A model generated the notes under the pieces. It was not told the DNA's origin and did not search any database. It saw only the letters and a list, made by a program, of their open reading frames with translations. Of a DNA stretch of 7,750 nucleotides, positions 1 through 6,649 are shown piece after piece. The DNA lies in assembly GCA_030753265.1 (NCBI GenBank), contig JASMCQ010000021.1, positions 1 through 7,750 on the forward strand. The letters are read 5' to 3'. The DNA is from Dehalococcoidia bacterium. GTDB taxonomy: Bacteria > Chloroflexota > Dehalococcoidia > UBA3495. Positions within the stretch are counted from its first letter, which is position 1. Each line of letters opens with the position of its first letter. The translations under genes and the position numbers were made by a program.

Positions 1-990
1 GGCGTCGGTGATCGAGACGCCGTACTTCAATCGGGGCGGGATTCCATTTAAACTCTGGTTGCCCGGGTTCAGGTGGCTCTCCAGCATGCAGCCGATGATG
101 TCGGTGTTGCCGGCCACGCGCTGCTCCACCACGGATTTTAAGGCAATGGCCTGCTTGGAATAGTCTTTGGCGGAATTGCCGTGGCTGCAGTCCACCAGGA
201 GATGGGAGCGGACTCCCGCGGCTTCGAGCTGCATCTTGGACTCGGCGATGGCCTTGGCGCCGTAGTTCGGTCCGTGCCGGCCACCCCGGAGCACGAGGTG
301 CCCGTCCGGGTTGCCGGTGGTACGGACGATCGCCGTCCGGCCTTCGTGGTCGAGGCCTAGAAAAGCGTGGCTGGAACGCGCGGAAACCGTCGCGTCGACG
401 GCTATCTGAGCATTGCCGTCGGTGCCGTTCTTGAACCCCACAGGCATACTCAGCCCGCTGGCCATCTGACGATGGGTCTGGCTCTCGGTGGTACGGGCGC
501 CGATGGTCGCCCAGGTCACCAGGCCCGCCAGATACTGGGGCACCACGGGGTCGAGAAACTCCGAGCCGGCGTACAATCCCATCTCGGCGATCTTCAAGAG
601 CAAAGTACGGGCCCGGTGCATGCCTGTCTCAATATCAAAGCTGTCGTCCAGGTGGGGATCGTAGATGAACCCCTTCCAGCCCACCGTTGTCCGCGGCTTC
701 TCAAAGTAGACGCGCATCACTATCAGCAGCCGGTCACTCAGCTTCTTCGAGGATTCGAGAAGCCGCCCCGCGTACTCCAGGGCAGCTTTCTCGTCATGAA
801 TCGAGCATGGCCCGACGACCAGCATGAACCTTGAGTCCAGGCCATTCAAGATGTCGCGGAGCTGCTGCCGGCCGGATAGCACGGTTTTCTCCGCTTCCGG
901 GCTGACCGGCAGTTTGTTGACCAGATCTAATGGTGAGATGAGCTGCATGGTGCTCTCGATGTGTACGTCCCTGGCGGCTGATGGCTGCAT
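1..990 (-). CDS. 3-deoxy-7-phosphoheptulonate (DAHP) synthase, class I AroG/AroF type, 3' end cut by window edge
   Basis: Condenses phosphoenolpyruvate and erythrose 4-phosphate to DAHP, the first step of the cytoplasmic shikimate pathway. The open frame shows 330 codons without a stop and runs off the left edge. Compared with E. coli AroG (350 residues), about 20-25 C-terminal residues lie outside. Motifs seen in family order: VVGPCSIHD (58-66), RVYFEKPRTTVGWKG (93-107), GARTTESQ (164-171), PVGFKNGTDG (183-192), LRGG (234-237), DCSHGNS (267-273), ESHL (304-307) and SITDA (326-330). The four metal ligands of the family are all visible as C62, H270, E304 and D329. The substrate-binding R93, K98, R100, R166, K187 and R235 also appear conserved. 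The ATG at 990 is chosen because a strong Shine-Dalgarno precedes it by 7 bases and because the N-terminus aligns with AroG. The position matching AroG Ser211 is Gly212, a residue associated with Tyr-sensitive isoenzymes. An attenuator-like leader lies upstream. Isoenzyme class (aroF, aroG or aroH) is not assigned. Confidence 0.95.
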   Translation of the reverse strand, partial: MQPSAARDVHIESTMQLISPLDLVNKLPVSPEAEKTVLSGRQQLRDILNGLDSRFMLVVGPCSIHDEKAALEYAGRLLESSKKLSDRLLIVMRVYFEKPRTTVGWKGFIYDPHLDDSFDIETGMHRARTLLLKIAEMGLYAGSEFLDPVVPQYLAGLVTWATIGARTTESQTHRQMASGLSMPVGFKNGTDGNAQIAVDATVSARSSHAFLGLDHEGRTAIVRTTGNPDGHLVLRGGRHGPNYGAKAIAESKMQLEAAGVRSHLLVDCSHGNSAKDYSKQAIALKSVVEQRVAGNTDIIGCMLESHLNPGNQSLNGIPPRLKYGVSITDA

Positions 991-997
991 GTCTTCG

Positions 998-1005
998 CTC
1001 CCCTT
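998..1005 (-). promoter_or_regulatory. Shine-Dalgarno of the DAHP synthase gene
   Basis: On the minus strand AAGGGGAG is followed by a 7-base spacer (CGAAGAC) and the ATG at 990. It fixes that ATG as the start. The stop codon (TAA, 1006-1004) of a possible upstream small ORF runs directly into it. Confidence 0.8.
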
Positions 1006-1078
1006 AGTCTCGTGGTAGCGCCGTTCGCCGGCTTCCGGGGGTCCACCTTTCGGTATTGATCGTGCTCTGATCCGGCAT
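1004..1078 (-). CDS. possible 24-codon small ORF between attenuator and DAHP synthase start
   Basis: An ATG at 1078 opens 24 codons (beginning MPDQSTINTERW) that end in a TAA overlapping the Shine-Dalgarno of the DAHP synthase gene. A GAGG sits 5 bases before the ATG, a plausible ribosome binding site. The frame differs from that of DAHP synthase, so it is not an N-terminal extension. I recognise no family and no aromatic run (one Trp only). It could be a chance ORF in GC-rich leader RNA, or a translated spacer that delivers ribosomes to the downstream start. Nothing in the sequence decides between these. Confidence 0.25.
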   Translation of the reverse strand: MPDQSTINTERWTPGSRRTALPRD

Positions 1079-1090
1079 GATTGCCTCAAC

Positions 1091-1123
1091 ACAACAAAAC
1101 ACCCCAACCGCTGCCGGTTGGGG
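1091..1123 (-). terminator. attenuator: intrinsic terminator hairpin in the DAHP synthase leader
   Basis: On the minus strand CCCCAACCG (1123-1115), loop GCAG (1114-1111) and CGGTTGGGG (1110-1102) form a perfect 9-bp GC-rich stem. It is followed directly by TGTTTTGTTGT, a T-rich but interrupted tract. An outer helix AAACACC (1134-1128) with GGTGTTT (1103-1097) could extend an inner 7-bp version of the stem. The hairpin lies about 120 bases after the promoter and about 100 bases before the structural gene, with no complete large gene between. It therefore fits a premature terminator rather than the end of an operon. A competing pairing is listed separately. Confidence 0.8.
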
Positions 1124-1190
1124 TCTTGGTGTTTCCGGGAATCTTGTTCTAGGTCATCTGTTTTCGGGCACCAAACCTCGGCCGGCAGCG
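1109..1190 (-). promoter_or_regulatory. antiterminator pairing of the aromatic leader
   Basis: CGCTGCCGG (1190-1182), inside the leader ORF, is perfectly complementary to CCGGCAGCG (1117-1109), which spans the terminator's 5' arm, loop and start of its 3' arm. Nested inside, GGTTTGGTG (1177-1169) pairs with CACCAAGACC (1131-1122) with one bulged G. The two helices are separated by a 4x4 internal loop and enclose a loop of about 37 bases. This fold excludes the terminator. A ribosome stalled at codons 8-13 would leave the 5' arm free, while one that reaches the stop codon (1156-1154) would disturb it. Seen directly: the complementarity. Inferred: its regulatory use. Confidence 0.7.
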
Positions 1191-1246
1191 CTGGAGCCAG
1201 TAAAAAGCCAGTAATACCCGTAAAACCGGTGTGAACTGATCATCAT
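1154..1246 (-). CDS. aromatic-amino-acid leader peptide (30 codons)
   Basis: A small ORF of 30 codons starts with two ATG codons (1246 and 1243) and ends with TGA at 1156-1154. Codons 7-15 read RFYGYYWLF, so six of eight consecutive codons from 8 to 15 are aromatic (Phe8, Tyr9, Tyr11, Tyr12, Trp13, Phe15). The rest (for example GSSAAGRG at 17-24) has no such bias. Position, size and residue run match leader peptides that sense charged tRNA in ribosome-mediated attenuation, as known for trpL and pheL. The product itself probably has no function. The downstream half of the ORF encodes the 5' arm of the antiterminator. There is no Shine-Dalgarno, because the promoter -10 directly precedes the ATG, so translation from a leaderless transcript is likely. 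The mix of three Tyr, two Phe and one Trp suits the first common enzyme of the pathway. Confidence 0.82.
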   Translation of the reverse strand: MMISSHRFYGYYWLFTGSSAAGRGLVPENR

Positions 1247-1251
1247 TATAG

Positions 1252-1279
1252 ATAATACCGCTAATTTCGCGGTTGTCAA
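1252..1279 (-). promoter_or_regulatory. promoter of the leader and DAHP synthase gene
   Basis: The minus strand has a perfect -35 TTGACA (1279-1274), a 16-base spacer, and -10 TATTAT (1257-1252). Initiation would be expected near 1246-1243, which coincides with the two ATG codons of the leader ORF. A TATAAT at 1250-1245 is better as a hexamer but is 23 bases from TTGACA and has no -35 at the right distance. If it were used, the leader start codons would be lost. Confidence 0.75.
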
Positions 1280-1386
1280 TGCCCGCTACCCCAACCCGGT
1301 GGCAGCGGCCGACCACCCGCCACGGAGGCTTTGGTTGGCTTGACGGCCTGCCGGGGTCCCGCGGGGTCGAAGCCCCGGGCCCGCCG
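1280..1386 (-). other. spacer between pyrD stop and aromatic leader promoter; weak hairpin
   Basis: About 107 GC-rich bases without a gene. A hairpin is possible at 1358-1379 (GGGG/CCCC stem around a 6-base loop, with CCC/GGG outside a 2-base bulge). It lacks a T tract on either side, so it is at best a weak or factor-dependent end for the rpoBC-pyrD transcript. I see nothing else in it. Confidence 0.4.
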
Positions 1387-2397
1387 CTACTCCGCGGTTC
1401 CCGTCCGGACGGCGCCGATCAACTCGGTCACGTGGCGAACTCCCGACTGCTCCAGGTATTCCCGGAGCCCTTCCAGGATGCGGAAAGGAGACCCCATGTC
1501 GACCAGGTTGGCGCTGCCCACCTGGACCGCTGTGGCGCCCGCCAGGATGAACTCGAGGGCGTGGGCAGCTTCGAAGATACCCCCGCAGCCGATGATCGGC
1601 ACGTCCACGGCCTGGGCGGTGCGGTACACCAGAGAAATGGCAATCGGACGCAGTCCATGGCCGGAAAGGCCGCCGGCGCCGGCGCCGAGCACCGGCCGGC
1701 GGGTCTCCAGGTCGATGGACATCGCCGGGATGGTGTTGGAGATGGTCAGGGCATCGGCTCCCGCGTCCACCGCTGCCCGAGCGATCTCGGTGATGTCGGG
1801 CACGTTGGGCGACAGCTTTACCAAAACCGGCAGGTCGGTCTTGGCCCTCACGGCCCCCACCGCTTCCCCCGCGAGCTTGGCGCTATGGCTGAACATGGCG
1901 CCGTTCTCGATATTGGGGCAGCTCAGGTTGATTTCCAGGGCCTGAAACCCGCTGGCACCCTGGGTCATGGCCGTCATCTCACCGAATTCCGCGACGCTTT
2001 CGGCGGCCAGGCTCAGCACCACGGTGGTGCCCAGCTCGGCCCACTGAGGGGCAGCGTCGGAAAGGGTGGCCTCGATACCCGGATTGGCCAGGCCGACAGA
2101 GTTGAGGAAAACGAATTCCCCGGCCGCAAATGCCCGGCGAAAGGATTGTGGATACCAGCGCGGCTCCGGGTTGCCCTCCCTTGGATGGCGGGAGACGGTC
2201 TTGGGTATCACGGCGCCCAACAGGCTCAAGTCCAGCTCCGGGGGCATGCCCCGGCCGTATCCGTCGTAGCCGAAGGTGCCGGAGGCGATTATCACCGGGC
2301 TGGCTATATGCAGGTGGTGCCGGTTCCGGGGCGCCAAGTCCACCGCAAGGCCGACATTCTGAGACGCCTCCGGAACTCCGGCAACCTCTTTACTCAT
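1387..2397 (-). CDS. pyrD: dihydroorotate dehydrogenase, class 1B-like (PyrD)
   Basis: Oxidises dihydroorotate to orotate, the fourth step of de novo UMP synthesis; a cytoplasmic FMN enzyme. The 336-residue product shows the family order: [14 protein letters not shown] (33-46), PKTVS (65-69), [11 protein letters not shown] (97-107), INLSCPN (156-162), VKLSPN (193-198), SNTI (220-223), GGLSG (242-246) and the phosphate-binding GCGGI (270-274). Cys160 in NLSCPN is the catalytic base of class 1 enzymes, where class 2 has Ser. There is no membrane-anchoring N-terminus. Class 1B enzymes normally work with the iron-sulfur flavoprotein PyrK, which is not in this window. The frame stays open upstream to 2571 inside rpoC, but family similarity begins near residue 15. 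The ATG at 2397, overlapping the rpoC stop by 8 bases, is therefore the sensible start. No good Shine-Dalgarno is placed for it (AAGGAAG is 15 bases away), so coupling to rpoC translation is likely. Confidence 0.93.
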   Translation of the reverse strand: MSKEVAGVPEASQNVGLAVDLAPRNRHHLHIASPVIIASGTFGYDGYGRGMPPELDLSLLGAVIPKTVSRHPREGNPEPRWYPQSFRRAFAAGEFVFLNSVGLANPGIEATLSDAAPQWAELGTTVVLSLAAESVAEFGEMTAMTQGASGFQALEINLSCPNIENGAMFSHSAKLAGEAVGAVRAKTDLPVLVKLSPNVPDITEIARAAVDAGADALTISNTIPAMSIDLETRRPVLGAGAGGLSGHGLRPIAISLVYRTAQAVDVPIIGCGGIFEAAHALEFILAGATAVQVGSANLVDMGSPFRILEGLREYLEQSGVRHVTELIGAVRTGTAE

Positions 2398-5300
2398 CGG
2401 GCTCGCCGTCGACTTCCTTTCCGCCGTCATCGCCGCTGCCGGACTCCTCTGCCACCGGGGTGTTGTCGTCCGGGGTGTTCTCGTCGAGGATGGGGTCGCC
2501 GCTGCCGGACTCCCCGGCCACCGGGGCGGCATCGCTAGAGTCTTCCCCGCCAAAGATATTGTCCACCTCACCGGGGTCTATATCCTCGGCGCCTTCCTGA
2601 AAGAAGGGGTGGCCCGAGGAAGGTGGCGGTCCCTCCGAGATGGGGAACCGTATATCTTCGGGCCCACTGGGAATTCCCAGCCAGCCGCCTGGGGCCACCG
2701 TCAGCTCCGAAATGATCTCCGGCTCCAAGAGTTGCTCCATGCCTGGGGTATCGATGCGAGCCGGGATCAAGCGGCCGATGATTACGTTTTCCTTTAAACC
2801 GAGCAGCCAGTCCTGGGCGCCGCTGACCGCCGCCTGGGTGAGAACCCTGGTGGTCTCCTGGAAAGATGCCGCTGACAGGAAGCTATCGGTGAGCAGAGAG
2901 GCCCGGGTAACCCCCAGCAGCACTGGCTTGGCCGTGGCGGGCTCCCCACCCTCGGCCAACACTTTGGCGTTCTTCTCCTGGAACTCGAATTTGTCCACCA
3001 TCTGACCCGGAATAAAGTCGGAGTCTCCGGTGGATTCCACCTGGACCCGCCGCAGCATCTGGCGCAGGATTATTTCGATGTGTTTGTCGTGAATGCTGAC
3101 GCCCTGGGATAGGTACACCTGCTGAACCTCATCCACCAGGTACCGCTGCAGAACGTCTTTGCCCCGGATATGAAGGATGTCATGGGGATTCAACGGGCCG
3201 CCGATGAGGGCGTCGCCGGCCTTGACCTGGGCGCCGTCGCTGACCAGGATGTGGGCCGATGCGGGAATGAGGTGTTCCCGCTCCTCCACGTCCTCCCAGA
3301 TGATGGAGATGCCTTCTTTGTTTAGATCCACCCGGCCTCCCATGTTCGCCACCACCTCTTCAGCAGGCGTGGGATCATCTTCAGCGGCGGCGCCATTTTC
3401 ACCGGACAAGGAAATGACGGTGCTGGCCAGGACCATGCCTGGCTCCACGTACTCTCCCTGTTCGACGAGTATCTGGGCGTCCTTCGGGAGGGAGTAGTCC
3501 TCCCGGAACTCCTCCCGGCTAACCATCTTTAGCCGCCGGCCGTCTTCGTCGACCTCTATCTCCACCGTGCCGTCGATGTCCGCCAAGATGGCGGCCCCTT
3601 TGGGGACACGGGCTTCGAACAGCTCTTCCACTCGGGGCAGGCCGCTGGTGATGTCCAGGCCGGCAACGCCTCCGGTGTGGAAGGTCCTCATGGTCAGCTG
3701 GGTGCCCGGCTCGCCGATGCTCTGGGCGGCGATGATGCCCACCGCCTGGCCTTCTTCCACCGTGAACCCGGTGGCCGGCAACCGGCCGTAACACATTTGG
3801 CAAACGCCTCGGTGGGCTTCGCAGTTCAGCGGTGACCGCACTGGGATCTCGTTCACGCCGGCTTCCACCAACTGGTCGGCGATACGTTTGTCGATATCCT
3901 GGTTCCGGTCTACCAGTATCTCCCCGGTCTCTGGATGAGCAACGGGGGCCGCCGAGTACCGGCCCACCAGGCGATCTCGCATCGACACATGCATTGGATC
4001 GTCGGGACGGACGTATACCCAATAGGCGTCATAGGTGCCGCAGTCGCTCTCCAGGACGATTACTTCCTGAGCTATGTCGATCAACCGACGGGTCAGATAC
4101 CCGCTGTCGGCGGTCCGCAACGCGGTGTCGGCCAGACCTTTGCGGGCTCCGTGGGTGGAGATGAAGTACTCCAGCGCGGTCAGCCCCTCGCGGAAGCTGG
4201 ACTTGATGGGCAGGTCGATGATCCGCCCCTTGGGGTTGCTCATCAGGCCGCGCATGCCGGCCATCTGTTTGATCTGGGAAATGTTACCCTTGGCCCCCGA
4301 CCGCGCCATTACCGCGATGCCGCCGTAGTTGGACAACTCCTCTTCCACTAGTGCCGTGGTCTGGTCCGAGGCCTTGGTCCAGACCTCCACCGCATTGTTG
4401 TAGCGTTCCTCCTCGGAGATGAGGCCGGAGAGGAACTGCTCATCGAGATTGGCGACCAGCTTGGTTGCCCGGTTCAATATCTCCGGCTTTTTGACCGACA
4501 CCTGGATGTCGTTGATGGCGATGGTGATGCCTGAAGCGGTGGCGTAGTGAAAGCCCAACTCCTTAATCGCGTCCAACGCCTGCGCCGTCTCGTCGTTGGT
4601 TAGACTATGGTAGAGTTCCGCGGTCAGCTCTTTCAGGCAGCCTCGGTCCATTAACTTGTTTTGGAAGCCGATGGACGAAGGCAAGATCTCGTTGAATATC
4701 AGACGGCCCAAGGTGGTTTCCGTCCAGTCGTCACCATCGGTGCCCTCGACGGTCCGCACGAAGATGCGGGCCTGGAGGCCGATGAGCCCCGACGCATGGG
4801 CGATCCGCGCCTCGTCGAAGTCGTAGAACCGGCGCCCCTCGCCAACGCTGCCTTCCCGCAACTCGGTGAGGTAGAAGCAGCCCATTACCATGTCCAGGGT
4901 GGGTGCGACCAGCGGGTCCCCGGAGGCGGGCGACAGCATATTGTGGGTGCTCAGCATGGTCTCGCGGGCTTCCAGCACCGCCATCCTCGAAAGAGGCACG
5001 TGGACCGCCATCTGGTCGCCGTCGAAGTCCGCGTTGAACGCGGAGCACACCAGGGGGTGAATCTGGATGGCGTTGCCTTCGATGAGCACCGGCATGAAGG
5101 CCTGGATGCCCAGCCGGTGCAAGGTGGGCGCCCGGTTCAGCATCACCGGCCGGTCTTTGATCACGTCTTCCAGGATGTCCCAAACCTCGGGCCGGGCCCG
5201 CTCCACCATTCGCTTGGCGTTCTTGATGTTGGGGGCGATTCCCAAGACGGCCAGGCGGTGCATCACGAAGGGCTTGAACAGCTCCAGCGCCATCCGCTTG

Positions 5301-6649
5301 GGCAGGCCACACTGGTGCATCTTGAGTTCCGGCCCGACCACGATCACGGAGCGGCCGCTGTAGTCCACCCGCTTGCCCAACAGGTTCTGGCGGAAGCGGC
5401 CTTGCTTGCCGCGCAGCAGGTCGGACAGGGACTTGAGCTTGTGATTATGGCTTCCCTGGATGGGGCGGCCCCGGCGCCCGTTGTCGATCAGGGCGTCCAC
5501 CGCCTCCTGGAGCATCCGCTTTTCGTTGCGGATAATTATCTCTGGCGCTCCCAGGTCGGTGAGGCGCTTCAACCGGTTGTTCCGGTTGATGACCCGGCGG
5601 TAGAGGTCGTTGAGGTCGCTGGTGGCGAACCGGCCTCCATCCAGCTGGACCATGGGCCGCAGCTCCGGAGGCAGAACCGGCAGCACGGAGAGGATCATGT
5701 CTGCTACCCGGTTATCGCTGTTGCGGAAGGACTCGACGACCCGCAGCCGCTTGATGGCCTTCTTACGCCGCTGGCCGGAGGTGGAATGCATCTCGTGGAT
5801 CAGGTACTCTCGCAGGGCTTCCAGGTCGATGGTCCTCAGGATGGCCAGGATGGCCTCGGCCCCCATTGCCGCCTGGAAGACCTTGCCGTAATGCTCTTTA
5901 AGCTCCCGGTAGCGGGATTCGGCGATGAGCTTGTGGACCCGCAGGTCTTGAAGCTCGTCGATCACGGTTTGGAACTGCTCTTCCAGCTGTGACTCTTCCA
6001 GGGTCAGCTGGGCGTTAATGGCGTCGATCTCAGCCTGGGCGGCCTGTTGCTCGACCTGCGCTTCCGGGCCGGCTTCGGGGCTGATTTCAGCTTCAACGGT
6101 TGCGGTTAGTTCCAGGGTCCGCTCCGCGGCGGTCCGGCGGCGCTTCTCGACCTCATTCTCCAACTTGGCCCGCTCTTCCTCAACGGACTCCTGCCTGGCC
6201 TCCTCGTCCACGGATACGATGATGTGCTGGGCGAAATAGAGGACCCGCTCCAGGTTTCTGGGAGAGAGGTCTAAAAGGAGGCCAAGCCGGCTGGGCGTGG
6301 TTTTGCTGAACCAGATGTGGGCGACCGGGGCCGCGAGCCGGATGTGGCCCATGCGCTCGCGCCGCACCTTGGATCGGGTTACCTCCACGCCGCACCGGTC
6401 ACAGATGACTCCCCGGTAGCGGATCCGCTTGTACTTGCCGCAGAAGCACTCCCAGTCCTTGGTTGGGCCGAAAAGCCGCTCGCAGAAAAGACCGTCTTTC
6501 TCCGGCCGTAGGGTGCGGTAGTTAATGGTTTCCGGTTTGGTGACCTCGCCGTGGGACCAGTTTAATATCTGCTCTGGAGAGGCGATGGATATTCGAATAG
6601 CGTTGAAATTGGTGCCCTGGGAATCGGTTCTGTCTGCCATCCTTACCAT
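2390..6649 (-). CDS. rpoC: DNA-directed RNA polymerase subunit beta' (RpoC)
   Basis: Largest catalytic subunit of RNA polymerase, complete at 1419 residues. The N-terminal zinc ribbon uses C68, C70, C83 and C86. Residues about 148-250 are rich in Glu, Gln, Lys and Ala and look like a coiled-coil insert in the clamp. The active-site loop NADFDGDQM (539-547) carries the Mg-binding D541, D543 and D545. The second zinc site is C870, C943, C950 and C953. The bridge helix falls near 815-850, and the trigger-loop region (968-994, ending TMRTFHTGG) has no large insertion of the E. coli type. The conserved core ends at [13 protein letters not shown] (1285-1297). About 120 further residues follow, the last 80 acidic and repetitive. 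The ATG at 6649 shares one base with the rpoB stop and has GGAGA 7 bases upstream. The alternative Met4 has no spaced ribosome site. Translationally coupled to rpoB and followed by pyrD. Confidence 0.98.
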   Translation of the reverse strand: MVRMADRTDSQGTNFNAIRISIASPEQILNWSHGEVTKPETINYRTLRPEKDGLFCERLFGPTKDWECFCGKYKRIRYRGVICDRCGVEVTRSKVRRERMGHIRLAAPVAHIWFSKTTPSRLGLLLDLSPRNLERVLYFAQHIIVSVDEEARQESVEEERAKLENEVEKRRRTAAERTLELTATVEAEISPEAGPEAQVEQQAAQAEIDAINAQLTLEESQLEEQFQTVIDELQDLRVHKLIAESRYRELKEHYGKVFQAAMGAEAILAILRTIDLEALREYLIHEMHSTSGQRRKKAIKRLRVVESFRNSDNRVADMILSVLPVLPPELRPMVQLDGGRFATSDLNDLYRRVINRNNRLKRLTDLGAPEIIIRNEKRMLQEAVDALIDNGRRGRPIQGSHNHKLKSLSDLLRGKQGRFRQNLLGKRVDYSGRSVIVVGPELKMHQCGLPKRMALELFKPFVMHRLAVLGIAPNIKNAKRMVERARPEVWDILEDVIKDRPVMLNRAPTLHRLGIQAFMPVLIEGNAIQIHPLVCSAFNADFDGDQMAVHVPLSRMAVLEARETMLSTHNMLSPASGDPLVAPTLDMVMGCFYLTELREGSVGEGRRFYDFDEARIAHASGLIGLQARIFVRTVEGTDGDDWTETTLGRLIFNEILPSSIGFQNKLMDRGCLKELTAELYHSLTNDETAQALDAIKELGFHYATASGITIAINDIQVSVKKPEILNRATKLVANLDEQFLSGLISEEERYNNAVEVWTKASDQTTALVEEELSNYGGIAVMARSGAKGNISQIKQMAGMRGLMSNPKGRIIDLPIKSSFREGLTALEYFISTHGARKGLADTALRTADSGYLTRRLIDIAQEVIVLESDCGTYDAYWVYVRPDDPMHVSMRDRLVGRYSAAPVAHPETGEILVDRNQDIDKRIADQLVEAGVNEIPVRSPLNCEAHRGVCQMCYGRLPATGFTVEEGQAVGIIAAQSIGEPGTQLTMRTFHTGGVAGLDITSGLPRVEELFEARVPKGAAILADIDGTVEIEVDEDGRRLKMVSREEFREDYSLPKDAQILVEQGEYVEPGMVLASTVISLSGENGAAAEDDPTPAEEVVANMGGRVDLNKEGISIIWEDVEEREHLIPASAHILVSDGAQVKAGDALIGGPLNPHDILHIRGKDVLQRYLVDEVQQVYLSQGVSIHDKHIEIILRQMLRRVQVESTGDSDFIPGQMVDKFEFQEKNAKVLAEGGEPATAKPVLLGVTRASLLTDSFLSAASFQETTRVLTQAAVSGAQDWLLGLKENVIIGRLIPARIDTPGMEQLLEPEIISELTVAPGGWLGIPSGPEDIRFPISEGPPPSSGHPFFQEGAEDIDPGEVDNIFGGEDSSDAAPVAGESGSGDPILDENTPDDNTPVAEESGSGDDGGKEVDGEPDE
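2431..2526 (-). repeat. in-frame direct repeat in the rpoC acidic tail
   Basis: Two 30-base copies (plus-strand 2431-2460 and 2497-2526, beginning CGCCGCTGCCGGACTCC) match at 28 of 30 positions and are offset by 66 bases, exactly 22 codons. In the protein they give [10 protein letters not shown] (1376-1385) and [10 protein letters not shown] (1398-1407). This suggests expansion of the tail by duplication. Confidence 0.75.

Noticed and set aside
367..834. Plus-strand open frame of 155 codons
   Set aside because: Antisense to the well-conserved DAHP synthase frame, which explains the sequence fully.
1036..1050. Minus-strand AAAGGTGGACCCCCGG, resembling the conserved T-box sequence
   Set aside because: Lacks the exact TGGNACC spacing, lies downstream of the terminator instead of before it, and no specifier stem is seen. 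The leader-peptide model explains the region better.
1245..1250. TATAAT as the -10 box of the leader promoter
   Set aside because: It is 23 bases from TTGACA and has no -35-like sequence at 16-18 bases; TATTAT at 1257-1252 fits the spacing.
1358..1379. Hairpin after pyrD as an intrinsic terminator
   Set aside because: Short stem with a bulge and no T tract on either strand; kept only as a weak remark in the spacer entry.
1273..2538. Plus-strand open frame of 421 codons
   Set aside because: Antisense to pyrD and the rpoC end; arginine-, glycine- and histidine-rich translation without a recognisable family.
3519..4022. Minus-strand frame of 167 codons inside rpoC
   Set aside because: Out-of-frame copy of the rpoC region that carries the second zinc site; Arg/Pro/Gly-rich shadow translation.
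4661..5992. Plus-strand open frame of 443 codons
   Set aside because: Lies wholly antisense to the conserved core of rpoC, with low-complexity His/Gln/Gly-rich translation typical of a GC-rich shadow frame.
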